From Brevundimonas nasdae (GTDB lineage: Bacteria > Pseudomonadota > Alphaproteobacteria > Caulobacterales > Caulobacteraceae), in NCBI RefSeq assembly GCF_016654005.1, contig NZ_JAEPWN010000003.1:124001-188000 (forward strand): 64,000 nucleotides of DNA. The letters are read 5' to 3'. Position numbers and translations under genes: made by a program. This document shows positions 53,493 to 64,000 of the stretch, one piece after another; position 1 is the first letter of the stretch, and each line of letters opens with the position of its first letter. The notes under the pieces were generated by a model. That model did not search any database. It was not told the DNA's origin and saw only the letters and a program-made list of their open reading frames with translations.

Positions 53493-55658
53493 CTACTGTT
53501 GGGCGGGCGTGTCCATCAGACGGCGCGACAGATAGGTGTATTCCAGCGCCAGACGACGCGCGGTCTCGCGCAGATTCGCGCCCGCCGCGTGGCCGCCGTC
53601 GGTGTTCTCATAGAACAGAACCGGATAGCCCAGTTCCTCCAGACGCGCCGCCGCCTTGCGGGCGTGGCCCGGATGGACGCGGTCGTCCTTGGTCGAGGTG
53701 TGGATGAAGACCTCGGGATAGGGCTGGCCCGCGCGCAGGTTCTGATAGGGCGAATACTGCTCGATCCAGGCGCGTTGCTCGGGGATGTCCGGGTTGCCGT
53801 ATTCGCCGATCCACGACGCGCCCGCCAACAGCTTGTGGAAGCGCAGCATGTCGAACAGGGGCACCTGAATGACGGCGGCGTTGATCAGGTCCGGGCGCTG
53901 GGTCAGCATCGCCCCCATGAACAGCCCGCCCTGCGAGCCGCCCATGATCCCCAGCTTGGGCTGGCTGGTGATGTTGCGGGCGATCAGGTCCAGGGCCACG
54001 GCCTGGAAGTCTTCATGCGCGCGCTGGCGGTTCTGCTGCAGGGCCGCCTCGTGCCAGCGGGGGCCGAACTCGCCGCCGCCGCGCGTGTTGGCGATGACAT
54101 AGACGCCGCCGCGCTCCAGCCACAGCTTGCCCACCGTCGCCGAATAGCCGGGCAGCAGCGAGCTCTGGAACCCGCCATAGCCGTACAGCAGGGTCGGGTT
54201 CGATCCATCCAGCGGCATGGCCGACTTATGGACCACGAAATAGGGGATCATCGTGCCGTCGGCGGATCGGGCCTCGTGCTGGTCCACCGTCATGCCGGTC
54301 GCGTCGAACTTGGCGGGCATGGACTTGACCTGCTCGACCGCGCCGGTCGACGCATCGGCCAGCCACAGGCTGGACGGGTTCAGATAGCCGGTGACGCTGA
54401 CGAAGACGCGGTCGTCCTTTTCGGACGCGGAGCCGACGCCGACCGAGACGTTCTGCGGCAGGTCCAGGGTCGAATAGGACCAGTCGCCGGGCTGATAGAC
54501 GCGCACCGAACCGCGCACGTTCTCATAAAGGGCGACCACCAGATGATGGCGGGTGGCGCGGATGGATTCGACCGACTGACGCTCGGTCGGGCGCAGCACC
54601 ACCTGGGCCATGGTCTTGGGATCGGCCAGCCAGGCGTCCAGCGGCCAGGCGATGACGTCGCCGGTCTGGAAGGCCTGACCCGAGGGCGCGGTCCAGTTCT
54701 CCTTGACCGTCACGATCAGGCGGCCGTCGACCAGACCGTCGATGTCGGACTTGGCCGGCAGCGGCAGGCGCACCAGGGTTCCGTCGCTCTCCACCCGCCA
54801 GGTCTCGGACGAATAGAAGTCGATGGCGCGGTTGATCAGGGTGGCCTTCAGCACCCCGTCGGCGTCGCGCAGGGTGTAGGCGGACACCGAAACATCGCTC
54901 GGTTCGCCGGTGAACAGGGTTTCGGCCTGCTCCAGCGTCTGTCCGCGCTTCAGGCGCTTGACCACCATCGGATAGCCGGACTCGGTCAGGGTGCCGGGGC
55001 CGAAGTCGCGCGACACCAGCAGGGTGTCCTTGTCGATCCAGTCGGCGCCGCCCTTGGATTCCGGCAGGACGATGCCGCCCTCGACGAATTTGCGTTCGAC
55101 GCTGTCGAACTCGCGCAGGGTCACCGCATCCTTGCCGCCGTTCGACAGGCTGATCAGGCAGTAGCGCTCTTCGGGTTGCAGGCAGGTCGAACCCTTATAG
55201 ACCCAGTTGGCGCCCTCGGCCGTGGACAGGGCGTCGAAGTCCAGGATCGTCTCCCACTGGGGCGCCGTCGTGCGGTAGCTGTCCAGCGTCGTGCGACGCC
55301 AGATGCCGCGGACGTGTTCGGCGTCCTGCCAGAAATTGTCGATATGGCCGTCGTGGGTGAAGCCGGGCGAGGGGATGCGGTCGCGCGACTGCACGATCTC
55401 CAGCGCCTGCTGGTGCAGGGTCTCATAGCGGGGGTCGCCCTGCAGGACGCCCAGCGAATGGGCGTTGTGGGCGCGCACCCATTCCATCGCCCGCTCGCCC
55501 TCGACATCCTCCAGCCAGACATAGGGATCGGTCGCCTCGCTGGTCGCGAAGCCGGTGGAGGCGGCAGGCGTCGGGGGCTGGGTTTGGGCCATGGCGATCG
55601 AGGTCAGACTGGTGGAGGCGAGAAGAGCCGCGAGAACGGCGGCGGACGAACGGATCAT
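53493..55658 (-). CDS. Prolyl oligopeptidase family serine peptidase (copy 2)
   Basis: A paralogue of the next gene on the minus strand, 721 residues. The signal peptide ends STSLTSIAMA|QTQ, the propeller starts near residue 40 (DPYVWLEDVEGERAMEWVRAHN, a family signature), and the catalytic Ser is in GIMGGSQGGLF (about 565). The Asp is in STKDDRVHPGHA and the His in TDGGHAAGA. The two share the same domain order and similar length but differ in many positions, so the duplication is old. Secreted or periplasmic peptide degradation is likely. Confidence 0.92.
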   Translation of the reverse strand: MIRSSAAVLAALLASTSLTSIAMAQTQPPTPAASTGFATSEATDPYVWLEDVEGERAMEWVRAHNAHSLGVLQGDPRYETLHQQALEIVQSRDRIPSPGFTHDGHIDNFWQDAEHVRGIWRRTTLDSYRTTAPQWETILDFDALSTAEGANWVYKGSTCLQPEERYCLISLSNGGKDAVTLREFDSVERKFVEGGIVLPESKGGADWIDKDTLLVSRDFGPGTLTESGYPMVVKRLKRGQTLEQAETLFTGEPSDVSVSAYTLRDADGVLKATLINRAIDFYSSETWRVESDGTLVRLPLPAKSDIDGLVDGRLIVTVKENWTAPSGQAFQTGDVIAWPLDAWLADPKTMAQVVLRPTERQSVESIRATRHHLVVALYENVRGSVRVYQPGDWSYSTLDLPQNVSVGVGSASEKDDRVFVSVTGYLNPSSLWLADASTGAVEQVKSMPAKFDATGMTVDQHEARSADGTMIPYFVVHKSAMPLDGSNPTLLYGYGGFQSSLLPGYSATVGKLWLERGGVYVIANTRGGGEFGPRWHEAALQQNRQRAHEDFQAVALDLIARNITSQPKLGIMGGSQGGLFMGAMLTQRPDLINAAVIQVPLFDMLRFHKLLAGASWIGEYGNPDIPEQRAWIEQYSPYQNLRAGQPYPEVFIHTSTKDDRVHPGHARKAAARLEELGYPVLFYENTDGGHAAGANLRETARRLALEYTYLSRRLMDTPAQQ

Positions 55659-55756
55659 GCAATGAATCCCGAAATGTTAGGTTGTACGCACCTTAACGAC
55701 GGGCGCCGGGGCGGCAAGCGACCGCCCCAAAGGTTACGACATTGTCATGATCCCTA

Positions 55757-56578
55757 TTACGAACCCTCGTCCGGGATGCAGAGCAGATTGCCGCAGGCCT
55801 TGCAGTGGACGGCGTCGGCGTCGTGCTTGTGCAGGCCGCAGCGGTCGCAGGGATAGGACACCTTGGCTGGTTTGATCAGGGCCTGGGCCAGGCGCAAAAA
55901 CAGGGTGATTCCCACCAGCATGATGGCGATGGACAGCAGCTTGCCCGTCGGCCCCGGCAGGGTCACGTCGCCGAACCCCGTCGTCGTCAGGGTCGCCACG
56001 GTGAAATAGAGGGCGTCGACATAGCCCGCGATCCCTTCGTGCCCCAGGAAGGTCGCATAGACGAAGCCGGTGGCCACGAAGACGAAGGTGACCAGATTGG
56101 CCATGGCGCGGACGATACCCTCGACCCGCGTGTCATCGAACCTGTGGCCCACGGTGCGCCAGAAGAAGTCCGAGTTCAGCAGGGTCCACAGCCGCAGCAT
56201 CCGCAGGAAGCCCAGGTTGAACAGCCAGGCCGGGAACAGCAGGGTCGCCAGCACGAACAGGTCCACCCAGACGATGGGCCGCTTCAGCCAGTCCTTGATG
56301 TCGGCGTAGGCATAGGCCCGCGCCGCCAGATCCGCCGCAAGCAGGGCCGCGATCACATAGTCCAGAACATAGAAGGCCCAGCCCATGTTCTTCAGGATCG
56401 GGGAGGCCAGGAAGAAGGCGATGATGGCCACGTCGACCACGATCACCGCCAGGCGGAACTTGACCGCCAGCGGGCGTGAGCCGTGATAGAGGTAGCGCAG
56501 CCAGGTCCGCAGACGCAGGCCCTCGCCTCTGGGTTCGGCGTCCGCGCCGGTTCCCGCCTCGGTTTTCTTTTGGGCCAA
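55757..56578 (-). CDS. Voltage-gated-type potassium channel with C-terminal zinc ribbon
   Basis: The 273 residues contain six hydrophobic helices, an S4-like segment with spaced Arg (FLRMLRLWTLLNSDFFWR), a pore helix and the filter-like TLTTTGFGDVTLPG (about 206-219) resembling TVGYGD, followed by the last helix. The C-terminus is a Cys-rich ribbon CDRCGLHKHDADAVHCKACGNLLC, four or five Cys that could bind zinc. The start is the TTG at 56578, preceded by AAGGAAGG; the longer open frame lies antisense to dapF. Ion selectivity (K+) is inferred from the filter. Confidence 0.8.
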   Translation of the reverse strand: MAQKKTEAGTGADAEPRGEGLRLRTWLRYLYHGSRPLAVKFRLAVIVVDVAIIAFFLASPILKNMGWAFYVLDYVIAALLAADLAARAYAYADIKDWLKRPIVWVDLFVLATLLFPAWLFNLGFLRMLRLWTLLNSDFFWRTVGHRFDDTRVEGIVRAMANLVTFVFVATGFVYATFLGHEGIAGYVDALYFTVATLTTTGFGDVTLPGPTGKLLSIAIMLVGITLFLRLAQALIKPAKVSYPCDRCGLHKHDADAVHCKACGNLLCIPDEGS

Positions 56579-56743
56579 CTGGACCTTCCTTCGCTCCGAA
56601 CACGCGGCCCGGCGAACCGCCACTGAACAGCGCGCCGCCCCTGGTGTCCAATGCTTACAGCGTCCGCCTGCAGTCGGCCTGGTTGCGGATGCCGAAGAAC
56701 AAGGGGATCGCGCAGCGCCGCCAGCGCGCCTATATGGCTCGGC

Positions 56744-57574
56744 ATGACCCGTCCCTTCGTCAAGATGAACGGCGCCGGCAACGACTTCGTCGTCGTCAAT
56801 GCGCTGGAGCAGCCCTTCAACCCCACTGTCGATCAGGTGCGGGCGCTGGGCGAGCGCGCCTCGGGCGAGGGGTTCGACCAGCTGATCGCGATCGAGCCGT
56901 CCGACAACGCCGACGCCTTCATGCGGGTGTGGAACGCAGACGGCTCGATGGTCGAGACCTGTGGCAACGCCCTGCGCTGTGTCGGCTGGCTGCTGATGCA
57001 GGCCAATGGCTCGGACCGGGTCGTGATCGACACGACGGGCGGCCCGGCCACGGCGACCCGCGCAGGCGACCACCGCGTCACCGTGGACATGGGCAAGCCG
57101 CGTCTGGACTGGGCCCAGGTGCCGCTCTCCGAGGAGATGGACACTCGCAACATCGAGCTGCAGGTCGGCCCCATCGACGCGCCGGTCCTGCACACGCCGG
57201 GCGCCGTCTCGATGGGCAATCCGCATGTCGTCTTCTTCACCGACCGCCAGGACGACGCCTTCATCACCGGCTCGGGTTCTCTGGTCGAGCATCACCCCCT
57301 GTTTCCAGAAGGGGTCAATGTCGGTTTCGCAAACGTGCTGGACCGCGACCATATCCGCCTGCGCGTCTGGGAGCGGGGCGCGGGCCTGACCAAGGCGTGC
57401 GGCACCGGCGCCTGCGCCGCCCTGGTCGCCACCGCCCGGCGCGGCCTGACGGAACGCAGGGCGACGGTGGTTGTGGACGGCGGCGAAATGGTCATCGACT
57501 GGGACGCCGAAACCGACCACGTCTTCATGACAGGCCCGGTGGAGATCGAGCGGACGGGCGTCCTGGCGATCTGA
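56744..57574 (+). CDS. dapF: Diaminopimelate epimerase
   Basis: Converts LL- to meso-diaminopimelate for lysine and peptidoglycan. The 276 residues contain PFVKMNGAGNDFVVVNALE, the first catalytic Cys in SMVETCGNALRCVG (about 72) and the second in LTKACGTGACAALVATARRG (about 216). The ATG at 56744 is chosen because upstream codons (frame start at 56651) do not match the family. Confidence 0.93.
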   Translation: MTRPFVKMNGAGNDFVVVNALEQPFNPTVDQVRALGERASGEGFDQLIAIEPSDNADAFMRVWNADGSMVETCGNALRCVGWLLMQANGSDRVVIDTTGGPATATRAGDHRVTVDMGKPRLDWAQVPLSEEMDTRNIELQVGPIDAPVLHTPGAVSMGNPHVVFFTDRQDDAFITGSGSLVEHHPLFPEGVNVGFANVLDRDHIRLRVWERGAGLTKACGTGACAALVATARRGLTERRATVVVDGGEMVIDWDAETDHVFMTGPVEIERTGVLAI

Positions 57575-57775
57575 CCCAACGGGTTTTTGCGGCAATCCGC
57601 ACGAACAGCTTCCGCACGGTCACCTTTTCCGCACAAATATCGCGCAGACCGCCGCAGATCTTGCTTTTGCGGCCTGTCAGGCCGTGTTCCCGGCTCTGTG
57701 GTTGTCCCGTCTTCCCGCCCGCTTTAGGAACAGGCAAGACAACCAGAAACGACGCGCCCGGAAACGCCCGACATC
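57575..57775. promoter_or_regulatory. maeB upstream region with repeated TCCGCAC
   Basis: A 201-base gap with three direct TCCGCAC repeats (57596, 57611, 57628; 15 and 17 bases apart) in its first half. The sequence before maeB is not otherwise distinctive. Confidence 0.3.
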
Positions 57776-60106
<2,331 letters not shown>

Positions 60107-60148
60107 TCACGGCTTGAACCCCGCGACGGGTGCAGGCACGGTCCGCCG

Positions 60149-61021
60149 ATGAACGAGCCTGCACTCTATCCCCCGACCGCCCCGCCGCCGCGACGGGTCG
60201 AACCGGGCCTCTATCTGGTCGCCACGCCGATCGGCAACCTGCGCGACATGACGCTGAGGGCGCTGGATGTGCTGGCCGCCGCCGATCTGGTGCTGGCCGA
60301 AGACACCCGCGTCACGGCCAAACTGCTGTCGGCCTATGGGTTGAAGGCCAAGCTGGAACGCTGTGACGACCATGCGTCGGCCCGCGCCGCCGAACTGGCC
60401 ATCGAGCGTCTGCGCGAAGGCCAGGTGGTGGCCCTGGTGTCTGACGCCGGAACCCCTCTGGTCAGCGACCCCGGCTTTGTCGTGGCCCGCGCCGTGATCG
60501 CCGAGGGTCTGCCGGTCCATCCGATCCCCGGCCCGTCCAGCCTGCTGGCCGCCCTGTGCATCGCCGGTTTGCCTGCCGACCGGGTGCTGTTCGCCGGCTT
60601 CCTGCCGAACAAGACCGCCGGACGCCGCGCCGCGCTGGAGGCGTTGAAGGGCCAGCGCCAGACCCTGGTCTTCTTCGAAAGCGGTCCGCGCCTGAAGGAC
60701 AGTCTGACCGACATGGCCGCCGTGCTGGGCCCGCGCCCCGCCGCCGTCGCGCGCGAACTGACCAAGCTTTACGAGGAATGCGTGCGGGGGACGCTGGATG
60801 AACTGGCCGTCCATCCGAAGCTGGATGCGCCCAAGGGCGAGATCGTCGTGGTGATCGGGCCGGGCGAAGTGGAACAGGCGTCAGAGGCCGACGCCGACGC
60901 CGCCTTGACCGAGGCGCTGAAACGCCTGCCGACGGGCGAGGCCGCTTCCGAGGTGGCCAGGGCCCTTGGGATGAACCGCAAGACCCTGTATCGCCGCGCG
61001 CTGGAGCTTCAGGGCAAGTGA
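60149..61021 (+). CDS. rsmI: 16S rRNA (cytidine1402-2'-O)-methyltransferase
   Basis: Methylates the 2'-O of C1402 in 16S rRNA using SAM. The 290 residues show LYLVATPIGNLRDMTLRALDVLAAADLVLAEDTRVTAKLL (about 21-60), ALVSDAGTPLVSDPGFVVARAVI and the PGPSSLLAALCIAGLPADRVLFAGFLP motif. The C-terminus looks like a small helical add-on typical of RsmI. The stop overlaps the GTG start of yraN. Confidence 0.95.
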   Translation: MNEPALYPPTAPPPRRVEPGLYLVATPIGNLRDMTLRALDVLAAADLVLAEDTRVTAKLLSAYGLKAKLERCDDHASARAAELAIERLREGQVVALVSDAGTPLVSDPGFVVARAVIAEGLPVHPIPGPSSLLAALCIAGLPADRVLFAGFLPNKTAGRRAALEALKGQRQTLVFFESGPRLKDSLTDMAAVLGPRPAAVARELTKLYEECVRGTLDELAVHPKLDAPKGEIVVVIGPGEVEQASEADADAALTEALKRLPTGEAASEVARALGMNRKTLYRRALELQGK

Positions 61022-61422
61022 GCGAACGCCTGCCTCGCCCGGCGCCGATCCGTCGTCCCAAGGCGGCGTGGCGGCAGGCGAAGGGCGGGCAGGCGTTCAA
61101 GTCCGGACATGCCGCCGAATGGATTGCGGCGGCGCTGCTGATGGTCAAGGGCTATCAGATCCTGGGCTTCCGGCTGAAGGCGCGCGGCGGCGAGATCGAC
61201 ATTCTGGCCCGACGCGGCCGGGTTCTGGCGGTGGTCGAGGTCAAGCGTCGTTCGACTGTCCAGGCGGCGATTGAGGCGTTGAAACCCGCCCAGAGACAGC
61301 GTCTGGCCGCAGCGGGCGAGGCCGTCAGGCGCAATCGCCCGGCCCTGCAAGCTCTTGATTTGAGAATTGATATCGTGGCGCTGGCCCCCGGCCGCTTTCC
61401 ACGTCATGTTCGGGGCGTCTGA
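61018..61422 (+). CDS. YraN/UPF0102 nuclease-like protein
   Basis: A 134-residue restriction-endonuclease-fold protein. The PD-(D/E)xK-like core is GGEIDILARRGRVLAVVEVKRRSTVQ (about 58-83), with Glu, Asp and the EVK motif. The GTG start at 61018 lies in GTGA with the rsmI stop. The rsmI-yraN pair is common; yraN may act in DNA repair or uptake, but its function is unproven. Confidence 0.88.
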   Translation: MSERLPRPAPIRRPKAAWRQAKGGQAFKSGHAAEWIAAALLMVKGYQILGFRLKARGGEIDILARRGRVLAVVEVKRRSTVQAAIEALKPAQRQRLAAAGEAVRRNRPALQALDLRIDIVALAPGRFPRHVRGV

Positions 61423-61444
61423 CGCAAACGAGGATCCGGGGCGT

Positions 61445-62260
61445 ATGACGCGTGAGGAGGCCGAGGCCATCCTGACGTCGGCGGGCGAAGCCGACGACGC
61501 CGCCTTCCCCTTGCTGGAGGCCGCAATCGCCTGCGCCATTCATGACTATCCGCTGCGCGATGTCGAACCCGTGCGCACCCTGGCCCAAAGCGCCTGCGAG
61601 CGTTTGAAGGAGCGGGTGGCGACTGAAAGTCCTGACGACGCCCTGTCCGAAACCATGGGCTCGGACCTGCGTCTGAATGGCGATCTGTTGAACCATGACG
61701 ACCCGGCCAACACCGACATCATTGACGTGGCCGAGCGGCGGCGCGGCCTGTCGGCGGCCCTGGCGATCTTCTATCTGCACGCCGCCCGCGCGGCGGGATT
61801 GAACGCGGCCGGCGTCGATTTTCCCGGCCATTTCATGGTCCGCGTCGAGACCCCTGTCGGGCCGGTGGCGCTGGACCCCTTCGCCCATGGGCGGCTGGTC
61901 ATGCCCAGCGAACTGACCCGCCGCGCCCTGCGCGCCGGTCTGACGCCGCAGGTCGCCGACCGGCTGGAGGTGTTGATGACGCCGGTGTCGGACCGCGAGT
62001 CCCTGATCCGGCTGCAGAACATGCTGTTTCACCGCGCCATACGCAGCCAGGACTATGTCGGCGCCGAACGCTCGGCCCTGCGCCGCGCGCTGCTGGCGCC
62101 GGACGACCATCGTCACTGGCTGGACGTGGCCTCCGCGCGTGAGAAACAGGGCGCCCTGGCCGGTTCGCTTCAGGCCCTGTCACAGGCGCACGGGCTGAAC
62201 GGACTGGAGGAAGCCCAGCGTTCGAGCAGTTTCGAACGGCTGCGGATGCGGTTGAATTGA
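61445..62260 (+). CDS. SirB1-family protein (transglutaminase-like with TPR)
   Basis: The 271 residues show ERRRGLSAALAIFYLHAARAAGLNAAGVDFPGHFMVRVE, the SirB1 transglutaminase-like core, and a C-terminal TPR-like helical region (about 190-260, LFHRAIRSQDYVGAERSALRRALLAPDDHRHWLDVASAREKQGALAGSL). The start at ATG 61445 follows GGGGCGT; an ATG at 61406 overlapping yraN would add 13 residues. It is of uncertain role. Confidence 0.82.
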   Translation: MTREEAEAILTSAGEADDAAFPLLEAAIACAIHDYPLRDVEPVRTLAQSACERLKERVATESPDDALSETMGSDLRLNGDLLNHDDPANTDIIDVAERRRGLSAALAIFYLHAARAAGLNAAGVDFPGHFMVRVETPVGPVALDPFAHGRLVMPSELTRRALRAGLTPQVADRLEVLMTPVSDRESLIRLQNMLFHRAIRSQDYVGAERSALRRALLAPDDHRHWLDVASAREKQGALAGSLQALSQAHGLNGLEEAQRSSSFERLRMRLN

Positions 62261-62275
62261 TCCCCGGAGGCGATC

Positions 62276-62593
62276 TTGGCTGATGGAGCGATCGTGGTGA
62301 AAGCCCGGATCAGGCTTTTGTCAGCAGATGAGGGCGGGCGCACCTTGCCGGTCTATGGTCGATACAGACCCAATCATGGTTTCTTCGACAACGACCGATC
62401 AGAGATGATGATCGGTCAGATCGATTTCGGGACTGCGCCTTGTCACCCGGGAGAGACAAGAGACGTCACTATTGAATTCTTCGATGCCCCGGAACTGAAT
62501 GATCTTCTTCAGAATGGCCGTGAATGGCGTATTCAAGAAGGGGACAGGCTTATCGGCGTTGGCCGTGTGATTGAACGGCTTAAGCCGGCATAG
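62276..62593 (+). CDS. Stand-alone EF-Tu domain III-like small protein
   Basis: A 105-residue protein whose sequence follows EF-Tu domain III from end to end: LLSADEGGRTLPVYGRYRPNHGF matches the family pattern [22 protein letters not shown]. It continues with a beta-rich PGE segment and closes with WRIQEGDRLIGVGRVIERL, like FAIREGGRTVGAGVV. There is no GTPase domain. The start is the TTG at 62276, five bases after CGGAGG. GC content is visibly lower than in the neighbours, so transfer is possible. Function unknown. Confidence 0.7.
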   Translation: MADGAIVVKARIRLLSADEGGRTLPVYGRYRPNHGFFDNDRSEMMIGQIDFGTAPCHPGETRDVTIEFFDAPELNDLLQNGREWRIQEGDRLIGVGRVIERLKPA

Positions 62594-62596
62594 GAC

Positions 62597-63850
62597 CTAA
62601 ACCGGCTCGCCGCGCAGCAGACGGGGCAGGTCGCCCGTCGCGCCGCCCGCCTCCTGCATGAAGGCGCGGCGCAGGGGGCCGATGCGGTTGACGGCGGCCA
62701 TGCCCAGATTGCGCGCGAACCGCACCGGGGCGATGTCGTTGGAGAACAGGCGCACGAAGGCGTCGAAGCCCGCCGCCAGCGCCGCATTGTCGAACCGGCG
62801 CCAGCGGGCGTAGCGCTCCAGCACCGTCTCAGAGCCCAGATCCTCGCCCAGACGCGCGGCCTCGGCCAGCACCTCGGCCAGGGCGGCGGCGTCCTTCAGG
62901 CCCATGTTCAGCCCCTGTCCGGCGATGGGATGCACACCATGGGCGGCGTCGCCGATCAGGGCGATGCGCGGGGCGATCAGCTTTTCGGCCAGGCTGAGCG
63001 ACAGCGGATAGACGAAGCGCGGCCCCTCGACCGTCACATCCTCCAGAAACTCGCCGAAGCGGCGCATCAGATGGGCGTGGAAGGCCTCGTCCGAGGCTGA
63101 GCGCAGGGCCTCGCCCCGGCGGGTGCTTTCGGTCCAGACCAGACTGGCGCGCTGGTCGGTCAGGGGCAGGATGGCGAAGGGGCCGCTGGGCAGGAAATAT
63201 TCGTGGGCGACATTGCCGTGGTCGCGGCCCATCCGCACCGTCGCGACGACGCCGCTCTGGCCATAGGTCCAGCCCACCGTCTCGATCCCGGCGGCCCGGC
63301 GAACGGTCGATCCGCGTCCCTCGGCGCCGACGACCAGAGGCGCGGTCAGGGTTGAACCATCGGCCAGGGTCACCGTCGCCTTGCCCGCGTCCGTAGTGAC
63401 CGAAGCCACAGAGGCGGGCGCGCGAACCTCGATCCCCGCCCGGATCACCGCCTGGGCCAGGGCCACGCGGATGCGGCGGTTCTCGACCAGATAGCCCAGA
63501 GGCTCTCCGCCCGTGCGCCCGCCGATCTCGTCAGCGTCGAAGCGCAGGAAGGCGGAGGAGGGGGCCGAGCTGGCCGCGCCCGGCCGGCGCCCATCCGTGA
63601 CCAGAATATGGTCCATCCGGCAGGCGTGGGGGCGCAGATCCTCGCCCAGCCCCAAGGCGTCCAGCATGCGGAAGGTCGAAAAGGCGATGGCGGTCGAACG
63701 CCCGTCGAACGTCGGCGCCAGCTGGGCGTCGAACGGCTGGGGGTCGATCATGACCACCTTCAGCCCGCCCTGCGCCGCCGCCAGCGCGAAGGCTGCGCCG
63801 GTCAGGCCCGCGCCTGCGATGATGATGTCGTAGGTTTCGGTGTCGGACAT
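62597..63850 (-). CDS. UbiH/UbiF-type FAD-dependent monooxygenase (ubiquinone hydroxylase)
   Basis: A 417-residue flavoprotein with the FAD fold IIIAGAGLTGAAFALAAAQGGLKVVMID (about 9-36), DG-type VGAEGRGSTVRRAAGI (about 172), and the second FAD motif ALIGDAAHGVHPIAGQGLNMGLKDAAAL (about 296-323). These are typical of the UbiH/UbiF/Coq6 hydroxylases of ubiquinone synthesis. Which ring position it hydroxylates cannot be judged here. It is convergent with the EF-Tu-like gene, with a three-base gap. Confidence 0.9.
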   Translation of the reverse strand: MSDTETYDIIIAGAGLTGAAFALAAAQGGLKVVMIDPQPFDAQLAPTFDGRSTAIAFSTFRMLDALGLGEDLRPHACRMDHILVTDGRRPGAASSAPSSAFLRFDADEIGGRTGGEPLGYLVENRRIRVALAQAVIRAGIEVRAPASVASVTTDAGKATVTLADGSTLTAPLVVGAEGRGSTVRRAAGIETVGWTYGQSGVVATVRMGRDHGNVAHEYFLPSGPFAILPLTDQRASLVWTESTRRGEALRSASDEAFHAHLMRRFGEFLEDVTVEGPRFVYPLSLSLAEKLIAPRIALIGDAAHGVHPIAGQGLNMGLKDAAALAEVLAEAARLGEDLGSETVLERYARWRRFDNAALAAGFDAFVRLFSNDIAPVRFARNLGMAAVNRIGPLRRAFMQEAGGATGDLPRLLRGEPV

Positions 63851-63990
63851 GACAGGCTTGTCGCGCCGGGCGGCCCAAAGGTCCAGAGGGCGAAACGTCT
63901 TCGCAGCGGCGGCTCTGGTAAATGGGCTCTTAACCCTGTGGGTGCGACAAGGGCTGCCGAACGTCAGCCGCCAGGAAGGTTCCGCCCTTC

Positions 63991-64000
63991 ATGTCCACCG
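63991..64000 (+). CDS. Possible start of a further gene, cut by the window edge
   Basis: ATGTCCACCG follows AGGAAGG 12 bases upstream and may be the first codons (Met-Ser-Thr) of the next plus-strand gene, divergent from the UbiH-type gene. Too little is present to identify it. Confidence 0.3.

Noticed and set aside
61396..61412. parS-like TTTCCACGTCATG near the end of yraN
   Set aside because: The CACGTG centre is broken (CACGTC) and the right arm is missing.

Overview
The window is a piece of a high-GC alphaproteobacterial chromosome, most likely Caulobacteraceae and plausibly Brevundimonas. Three things suggest this. The gene order ppsR-like / origin / hemE-hemH-hemJ-rho-DUF6489-mnmE-mnmG-rsmG-parA-parB-holA-lptE-leuS matches the start of the Caulobacter chromosome. 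Lineage markers are present (NtrZ-type and CenR-type regulators, a 1616-residue GdhZ-type glutamate dehydrogenase). The intergenic region next to hemE carries a CtrA site and DnaA boxes. Nearly all of the sequence is vegetative core genome; I see no prophage, IS element, CRISPR array, tRNA or rRNA.

Layout. 1-9345: AI-2E-type transporter (partial), a candidate small RNA, glutamate dehydrogenase, universal stress protein, MltA, Tim44-like protein, SecB. 9592-13257 (minus): a tightly coupled operon ppsR-like, maf, aroE, coaE, dnaQ. 13258-13730: the probable replication origin (Cori type), with genes pointing away on both sides. 13731-24249 (plus): late heme genes, rho, tRNA-modification genes and parAB, with four good parS sites scattered through 18056-22497, two of them inside coding sequence. 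24276-28969 (minus): holA, lptE, leuS and a DUF3576 lipoprotein. 29335-35947: ntrZ, a ThiE-like gene head to head with YggS, cenR, the YczR/YczE pair, xthA, a second candidate small RNA and lolA. 36231-40841: a ManC-AGE fusion, galE, trmB and an unknown membrane protein. 40943-47128: the rimP-nusA-ylxR-infB translation operon. 47196-63850: MaoC, glpK, a kinase-like protein, DUF1223, two tandem S9 peptidases, an ion channel, dapF, maeB, rsmI-yraN-sirB1, an orphan EF-Tu domain III-like gene and a UbiH-type hydroxylase.

How the genes work together. The centre is the replication and segregation start: the origin, the parS cluster, ParA/ParB, polymerase subunits (dnaQ, holA) and growth-critical genes that benefit from near-origin dosage. 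The cell-envelope theme (mltA, secB, lptE, lolA, cenR, ManC-AGE, galE) fits a dimorphic bacterium with a regulated envelope.

The most novel-looking signals are mostly non-coding. Two candidate small RNAs (1150-1274 plus, 35041-35143 minus) have C-rich anti-Shine-Dalgarno loops ahead of intrinsic terminators. Others are an orphan EF-Tu domain III homologue of lower GC (62276-62593), a sugar-nucleotide enzyme fusion, start codons of divergent genes that share two bases (30379-30382), an attenuator just in front of rimP, and two palindromic intergenic repeat families. All calls come from reading the sequence; no database search was run.
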